Assembly: GCA_937906345.1 (NCBI GenBank)
Contig: CALCXY010000061.1
Span: forward strand, 1-32,859
Direction of reading: 5' to 3'
DNA: 32,859 bases
Source: Candidatus Woesearchaeota archaeon
GTDB lineage: Archaea > Nanobdellota > Nanobdellia > Woesearchaeales > CALCXY01
The notes under the pieces were generated by a model. The model was not told the origin of the DNA. It ran no database searches and worked only from the letters and a program-made list of their open reading frames with translations. Position 1 is the stretch's first letter. Each line of letters starts with the position of its first letter. A program made the translations under genes and the position numbers. Shown in pieces: positions 29,626 through 32,859 of the stretch.

Positions 29626-30189
29626 TTAATAAACTTCCTGTTCAGGACACTCAGCTACACATCTAGCTATATAATTACTTTCTTTCTCATTATAAAAATC
29701 TAAACACAATCTAAATGCTTGAGTTCCTTCTTCATAATTATCAAAACACTTATCAAAGTCTAATTCAAAATCTCTGTCACAAAAAGTATCGCATCTCTTA
29801 ACTCTATGTTCATTTTCTTGATCATAAAAATCTTTACATTCACCATCAAGAGGATGATAAGGATCATTATAATATTCTCTACAAATATTTGATTTTCTAA
29901 AATAACCTCTTCTTGAATCATAATCATCATATCGATCTGAATAACCATGTCTATAACCATATCTTCTATAATCAGAATTAAAAGTATCAACACTAGGTCC
30001 TGTTACCCATTGCCTATTAGCGTTTCCCCAATAATCAGAGCCATCTATAGTATAACTAACCTCTCCACCAATAATTCCTCCAGTATAAGGGAAAACTTGT
30101 TGAGGCTCTTCATAGATAACATACGTTAGAAAAGTAGCTCCTAGTAAAACAGCAACTAATACCAGACCATAATATGCCTTATCCCCCAT
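29626..30189 (-). CDS. Secreted or anchored Tyr/Arg-rich paralogue with Cys pairs
   Basis: The start at ATG 30189 (187 residues, 26 nt from the TATA-like ATTTAAAAAC) puts the signal anchor at the N-terminus (YYGLVLVAVLLGATFL), followed by TYVIYEEP, nearly the same as TYVVYDDP in its neighbour. A Tyr/Arg/Asp-rich middle (DYRRYGYRHGYSDRYDDYD) is shorter than in the paralogue. The C-terminal half carries eight Cys, including CDTFC and CVAEC, and resembles an alpha-helical disulphide repeat (CFDNYEEGTQAFRLCLDFYN). A TTG at 30234 would extend it and is rejected. No family is known to me. Confidence 0.7.
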   Translation of the reverse strand: MGDKAYYGLVLVAVLLGATFLTYVIYEEPQQVFPYTGGIIGGEVSYTIDGSDYWGNANRQWVTGPSVDTFNSDYRRYGYRHGYSDRYDDYDSRRGYFRKSNICREYYNDPYHPLDGECKDFYDQENEHRVKRCDTFCDRDFELDFDKCFDNYEEGTQAFRLCLDFYNEKESNYIARCVAECPEQEVY

Positions 30190-30299
30190 GAAAGGTGAAA
30201 ATATATTGTCATTTAAAAACTTTTGCTTAAACAATTATTTGATAGTAAAAAAATAATTACACCATAAAATATATAAACATACAAATTGTTTAAAATTGC

Positions 30300-31778
30300 A
30301 TGAGTGAAGAACCAAAAGAAGAACAAACAGATTCACAAGAAGAATCTAAAAAAGAAGAAGAGAAAGGTATCACTATAAAAAAAGAAGAAAATATCCAAGA
30401 GTGGTATCAACAAGTAGTTCTCAAAGGTGAATTAGCTGATTTTTCTCCAGTAAAAGGATTTATGGTTATTAGACCAGATGGCTATGCTATCTGGCAGAGA
30501 ATTATGGATTATTTTAACATTGTATTAAAAGAAATGAAAGTGAAAAATGCTTATTTCCCCTTATTAATTCCTGAATCCTTTTTTAAAAAAGAAGCAGAGC
30601 ATGCAGAAGGCTTTGCTCCTGAGTTAGCCTTTGTCTTAAGAAAAGATGATGAAAAAGATAGATTAGCTATTAGGCCTACTTCAGAAACTATTATGTATGA
30701 TTCATATGGCAAATGGATTAGATCTTGGCGTGATTTGCCATTAAAAATTAATCAATGGTGTAATGTTTTGCGTTGGGAAGTGTCTGATGTAAAATTATTT
30801 TTACGTTCTCGAGAATTTTTATGGCAAGAAGGCCATTGTGTCTATGCAACTGAAGATGATTGTGAAAAAGATACAAAAAAAGTGTTAGATGAGTATAAAC
30901 GATTAGCAGAAGAACTTTTAGCTGTTCCAGTATTATCTGGTAAAAAAACTGAAAAGGAAAAATTCCCTGGAGCTAAAACAACTTATGCTATAGAATCATT
31001 TACTCCAGAGGGTAAAGCTTTACAATTAGGAACATCTCATAATTTAGGGCAAGGCTTTGCTCGAGTTTTTGATATTCAATTTGTAGATAAAAATGAAGAT
31101 GAGAAAACACCTTGGCAGAATTCTTGGGGTATTTCTACTAGAATGATTGGCGCAATTGTAATGCAGCATGCTGATGATAAAGGATTAGTTTTACCTCCTC
31201 GAGTTGCAGAGCATAAAGTTGTTATTGTCCCAATTATGTTTAAAGGAAAAGATAAAGCAGTTTTAGAAAAAGCTCGAGATATTAGAGACAAATTAAAACA
31301 ATACAATCCTATCTTAGATGATAGAGATGAGTATTCTCCTGGTTGGAAGTTTAATGAATGGGAAATGAAAGGAATCCCAATTAGAATTGAGATAGGCCCT
31401 AGAGACTTATTATCAAACCAAGTTATAGTAGTAAGAAGAGATACAGGACAAAAACAACCCATTAGCATAGGTAATGTTGGAAAATTAGTAAATAAATTAC
31501 TCAATGAGATTCATGTTGCTATGTTTACTAAGGCTAAAGATTTTTTAGACTCTTCTATTATAGAAGTAGAGGATTTTGAAACCTTTGAAAAAGTTATGAA
31601 GAGTAAAAAATTAGCTAAAGGTTTATTTTGCGGTAAAACTGATTGTGAGAATCAAATTAAAGAAAAAACACAAGGAACTAGTAGATGCATTCCATTAGAT
31701 GAAGATAAAAAACAAGGTAAATGTATTCATTGCAATGCAGATTGTGATACTATTATTATATTTGGGAAAACATATTAA
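30300..31778 (+). CDS. proS: Prolyl-tRNA synthetase, archaeal/eukaryotic type
   Basis: This 492-residue class II synthetase charges tRNA-Pro. The core shows motif 1 and its surroundings (GFMVIRPDGYAIWQRIMDYF), motif 2 (LRIN-like region RPTSETIMYDSYGKWI, NVLRWEVSDVKLFLRSREFL), the W-Q-EGH loop, and motif 3 (GIPIRIEIGPRDL). The C-terminal tail with FCGKTDCENQ and GKCIHCNADCD is the zinc-binding extra domain of the archaeal type, ending KTY as usual. An acidic/Lys-rich N-terminal extension of about 30 residues precedes the core. TATA centre near 30272, 28 nt upstream. Confidence 0.95.
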   Translation: MSEEPKEEQTDSQEESKKEEEKGITIKKEENIQEWYQQVVLKGELADFSPVKGFMVIRPDGYAIWQRIMDYFNIVLKEMKVKNAYFPLLIPESFFKKEAEHAEGFAPELAFVLRKDDEKDRLAIRPTSETIMYDSYGKWIRSWRDLPLKINQWCNVLRWEVSDVKLFLRSREFLWQEGHCVYATEDDCEKDTKKVLDEYKRLAEELLAVPVLSGKKTEKEKFPGAKTTYAIESFTPEGKALQLGTSHNLGQGFARVFDIQFVDKNEDEKTPWQNSWGISTRMIGAIVMQHADDKGLVLPPRVAEHKVVIVPIMFKGKDKAVLEKARDIRDKLKQYNPILDDRDEYSPGWKFNEWEMKGIPIRIEIGPRDLLSNQVIVVRRDTGQKQPISIGNVGKLVNKLLNEIHVAMFTKAKDFLDSSIIEVEDFETFEKVMKSKKLAKGLFCGKTDCENQIKEKTQGTSRCIPLDEDKKQGKCIHCNADCDTIIIFGKTY

Positions 31779-32458
31779 TTAGTTTCATTACCTAATCCAA
31801 AATCTTTGTAAAAATCTTCCTTATCAGTTCTAGTTAAGTATCCTTTTTGGATTCTATTCTTTCTCACTTCAGAGACAGGTTTATATTTTGGTTTAGAAGA
31901 TTTTAGAGGAGTATTTGTTTTAGAAGGTTCTGGGGAACTATTGTTAGGAGGATATTCATAACCAGAAACATCATTTGGATCAAAACCCTCAGAATCATAG
32001 TCTCCTTTTTGAGGATATCTAATTATTTGTCTAGAATCTGCTATGTTTCTAGCTAAAAATCCTAGTCCATATGCTACTTGATGAGTTACAAAAGGACCTA
32101 ACATCCATTTAGCACCTTCTTTTGAAGCTTCCCAAAATCCAAAATTATCCATATAATCTGCTCCAGCAAAAAAACACAATCCCATAGCACCATAGGATGC
32201 AGCTAATTCAACAAGACTTTTAGGTTTAAAAAAACGAGATAATGAGCGTAATTTTGATTTTTCTAACCTTCCTTCAATTCGTTCATTTGCATCATAAGCA
32301 CCTCTGAAAATACCAGATAACACATTTAAACCTAATGCACTCATTAAAGAAATACCTTGAAACCAATCAAATTCTCTTACAGGAAAAATTATATCAAACT
32401 CAGCCATATTAGCAATATCTTCAACATTAAATGGTTCAGTTGCTCCTCCGACTCCCAT
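31775..32458 (-). CDS. Unknown membrane protein with disordered C-terminus
   Basis: The start at ATG 32458 (227 residues) lies 26 nt from the TATA-like ATTTAAAAAT (32480-32489). A GTG at 32476 is an alternative. Hydrophobic stretches at about 35-50 (FQGISLMSALGLNVLSGIF), 85-100 (LAASYGAMGLCFFAGADY) and 120-135 (VTHQVAYGLGFLA) suggest membrane association. Residues 150-205 are Pro/Ser/Asn-rich and probably disordered (YPPNNSSPEPSKTNTPLKSS). No family. The stop overlaps the convergent proS end by 4 nt. Confidence 0.6.
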   Translation of the reverse strand: MGVGGATEPFNVEDIANMAEFDIIFPVREFDWFQGISLMSALGLNVLSGIFRGAYDANERIEGRLEKSKLRSLSRFFKPKSLVELAASYGAMGLCFFAGADYMDNFGFWEASKEGAKWMLGPFVTHQVAYGLGFLARNIADSRQIIRYPQKGDYDSEGFDPNDVSGYEYPPNNSSPEPSKTNTPLKSSKPKYKPVSEVRKNRIQKGYLTRTDKEDFYKDFGLGNETN

Positions 32459-32575
32459 AACAAGCAAATTACACACTCATATTTAAAAATTATCCCAATA
32501 TTTAATTACTATTCTACAATAGCAAAAAGCTTATAAATAATGAGTGATTTATCTCCCTAATTGGGGGTAATACAT

Positions 32576-32859
32576 ATGAAAAAAATTTATCTTATGGGAA
32601 TTTTAGCAATAATTTTCTTATTCGCAATATCAAATGTGAGCGCATCATTCTTAAGCATTATAGATGTTGACGTTAAAGTTGATGGCGATAAAGAATCAGG
32701 AATATCAACATCCGGTGGAAACATTGATGTAGAACCTGGTCAAAAAGTACAAATAAAAATTAAAGTTCAAAATGCTTATGATTCTGCTGCTGCAGATCCA
32801 GAAATAACAGATGTTGAAGTGGAAGAAGCAGATATTGAAGATATTGATGACGATGATGA
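32576..32859 (+). CDS. Secreted protein, N-terminal part (partial)
   Basis: From the ATG at 32576, with an SD-like GGGGGT upstream, a frame runs off the right edge (94 codons visible). Residues 1-22 are a signal peptide (KKIYLMGILAIIFLFAISNVSA). The mature part starts as a beta-sandwich of the kind found in surface proteins (IDVDVKVDGDKES, then NIDVEPGQKVQIKIKVQN, where the last is typical of an Ig-like strand), and becomes acidic (DIEDIDDDD). A larger cell-surface or S-layer-like protein is likely. Confidence 0.7.
   Translation, partial: MKKIYLMGILAIIFLFAISNVSASFLSIIDVDVKVDGDKESGISTSGGNIDVEPGQKVQIKIKVQNAYDSAAADPEITDVEVEEADIEDIDDDD

Noticed and set aside
31076-31504. 142-codon minus-strand frame inside proS.
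   Set aside because: Antisense shadow of a well-conserved synthetase gene.

Overview
The window looks like a chromosomal segment of a small-genome archaeon, most likely of the DPANN group (Woesearchaeota/Pacearchaeota-like). This is inferred from strong AT richness, TATA boxes centred about 25-28 nt before many start codons (leaderless transcripts), an archaeal/eukaryotic-type prolyl-tRNA synthetase, a DUF431/Sfm1-type SPOUT protein, many short secreted or membrane proteins of unknown family, and a high density of small toxin-antitoxin modules. No rRNA, tRNA, CRISPR array or complete insertion sequence was recognised.

Layout. 1-1158: N-terminal part of a secreted subtilisin-like protease (runs off the left edge). 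1193-4889: VapBC module, membrane beta-solenoid protein, unknown protein, nucleoside deaminase, and an AbrB/RelE module with a palindromic operator. 5038-5669: a methyltransferase 5' half and a GIY-YIG 5' half joined tail to tail, both truncated. 5737-10209: Cys-rich secreted proteins, a small zinc protein, a solo DUF1016 N-terminal domain, and a proteasome/HslV-like Ntn-hydrolase with a helical C-terminus. 10199-12449: MNT-HEPN module, a 55-residue small gene, small membrane proteins, and an unknown gene behind a leader hairpin. 12715-17713: pyrimidine synthesis (a fused PyrD-PyrK and PyrC), separated by a zinc-finger/AbrB antitoxin with a DUF4258-like toxin and two unknown genes. 17710-25023: a seven-gene, tightly overlapping minus-strand operon that starts with a MoxR-type AAA+ ATPase and encodes two vWA-like proteins plus four other single-span membrane proteins. 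25169-26469: a DUF431 methyltransferase gene whose 3' end is duplicated on the far side of an RHH/PIN toxin-antitoxin module. 26484-32859: an unknown protein, a short PEP-utilising-enzyme mobile-domain protein, a GC-rich perfect hairpin, a pair of Tyr/Asp/Arg-rich secreted paralogues, proS, a membrane protein, and the start of another secreted protein.

How it fits together. Dihydroorotase and dihydroorotate dehydrogenase catalyse consecutive steps of UMP synthesis and have similar 28-nt promoter/leader segments. The seven-gene MoxR-vWA operon is the best candidate for an undescribed multi-protein machine: a cytoplasmic ATPase paired with membrane-anchored vWA, beta-rich and possibly cysteine-peptidase-like ectodomains, reminiscent of bacterial MoxR/Bat operons but built from proteins I do not recognise. 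The second strongest candidate is the Ntn-hydrolase, with Ser in place of the proteasomal Thr1. Five toxin-antitoxin modules of different families, one flanked by a duplicated gene end, mark the region as a hotspot for small-module insertion.
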